NCBI GenBank assembly: GCA_003520545.1 | Contig: DOUP01000040.1 | Location: forward strand, 1-13,454 | Reading direction: 5' to 3' | Source of the DNA: Maritimibacter sp. | Lineage (GTDB): Bacteria; Pseudomonadota; Alphaproteobacteria; Rhodobacterales; Rhodobacteraceae | Length of the DNA stretch: 13,454 nt | Shown here: in pieces, positions 12,861 to 13,454 of the stretch | Numbering within the stretch: the first letter of the stretch is position 1 | Layout of the letters: each line of letters begins with the position of its first letter | Program-made: the position numbers and the translations under genes | The notes under the pieces: model-generated | Told to the model about the DNA's origin: nothing | Seen by the model: the letters and a program-made list of their open reading frames with translations, nothing else | The model's database searches: none

Positions 12861-13454
12861 CAAATATAGAGATCGGGCTGTGGTCCTTCCCCGCCCTCCT
12901 TGTGCTCATTTTTCTTCGCGTGCCGATCGGGCTTGCCATGTTCCTCGCCGGCTTCGTCGGTCTGGGGCTGATCAACGGCGGTTTCGACATTGCGCTGGCC
13001 CGCCTGAAGACCGAGACCTTCACGACATTCTCGTCGTATTCGCTCTCCATCGTGCCGATGTTCCTGCTCATGGGCCATTTCGCCACCTTGGGCGGCATGT
13101 CCCAGTCGCTGTTCAAAGCGGCTGAAAGCTGGATCGGCCACCGCCGTGGCGGTGTCGCCATGTCCGCTATCGGCGCCTGTGCAGGCTTCGGCGCGATCTG
13201 TGGCTCGTCCCTTGCCACGGCGGCCACCATGGGCCGCGTCGCCCTGCCGGAACTCAAAAAATATGGCTACTCCGGCGGCTTCTCGACGGCGACGCTCGCG
13301 GCTGGCGGCACGCTTGGTATCCTGATCCCGCCGTCGATCGTGCTGGTGATCTACGCGATCCTTGCCGAGCAGAACATCGCGAAGCTTTTTGCCGCGGCCA
13401 TCGTGCCCGGCATACTGGCCGCGCTCGGCTACATGCTCATGATCTCGATCTACG
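12857..13454 (+). CDS. dctM: TRAP transporter large membrane subunit (DctM family), N-terminal part
   Basis: The first 199 codons of a gene that runs off the right edge; full DctM proteins are usually around 430 residues. The start is ATG at 12857, overlapping the dctQ stop, with GGGAGG six bases upstream. The visible part is hydrophobic and shows DctM signatures: LRVPIGLAMFLAGFVGL near the N-terminus, SIVPMFLLMGHFATLGGMSQSLF (about 64-86), GACAGFGAICGSSLATAATMG (about 107-127) and GGTLGILIPPSIVLVIYAILAEQNIAKLFAAAIVPG. It is the ion-coupled pore of the TRAP system in the inner membrane. The rest of the gene, and anything after it, is outside the window. Confidence 0.93.
   Translation, partial: MTNIEIGLWSFPALLVLIFLRVPIGLAMFLAGFVGLGLINGGFDIALARLKTETFTTFSSYSLSIVPMFLLMGHFATLGGMSQSLFKAAESWIGHRRGGVAMSAIGACAGFGAICGSSLATAATMGRVALPELKKYGYSGGFSTATLAAGGTLGILIPPSIVLVIYAILAEQNIAKLFAAAIVPGILAALGYMLMISIY

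Overview
The window is high-GC DNA that reads like an alphaproteobacterium, most likely of the Rhodobacteraceae/Roseobacter group. This is an inference from gene content: a CUT2 sugar ABC system, a DddP-like M24 protein, a tripartite TRAP transporter, strong GGGAGGA-type ribosome sites and ATGA stop/start overlaps. No rRNA or tRNA gene is present to confirm it, and no mobile element, CRISPR array or phage gene was seen.

Layout. (1) 1-2946, minus strand: an operon reading leftwards, consisting of a transcription regulator (2946-1135), a short-chain dehydrogenase (1124-315) and the first 84 codons of an M24-family protein (254-1, cut by the window edge). (2) 2947-3158: a divergent control region with two inverted repeats; a third copy lies inside the regulator gene. 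(3) 3159-8540, plus strand: periplasmic sugar-binding protein, a second dehydrogenase paralogous to the first, two RbsC-type permeases and an RbsA-type double ATPase, all tightly packed. (4) 8541-8699: gap with a probable terminator and a leader hairpin. (5) 8700-10909: a phosphohexomutase and a PPP-family metallophosphatase. (6) 10910-11224: a 315-bp gap with AT-rich promoter-like sequence and a perfect palindrome over a TATAAT box. (7) 11225-13454: TRAP transporter genes for binding protein, small membrane subunit and large membrane subunit (the last cut by the window edge), with a strong terminator hairpin after the binding-protein gene.

How it may work. The ABC system probably imports a sugar or polyol, and the two related dehydrogenases could oxidise it stepwise without prior phosphorylation, since no sugar kinase is in view. 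The substrate cannot be named from sequence. The most unusual element is the regulator. It joins an N-terminal winged-helix DNA-binding domain to a full MalE-type (SBP_bac_1) binding domain and has no signal peptide, so it looks like a cytoplasmic one-component sensor built from a transporter part. It lies next to three copies of a TATCC-N5-GGAYA-type repeat whose spacings are close to whole numbers of helical turns. The mutase/phosphatase pair and the TRAP genes appear to be separate transcription units; a shared substrate with the ABC locus is not shown.
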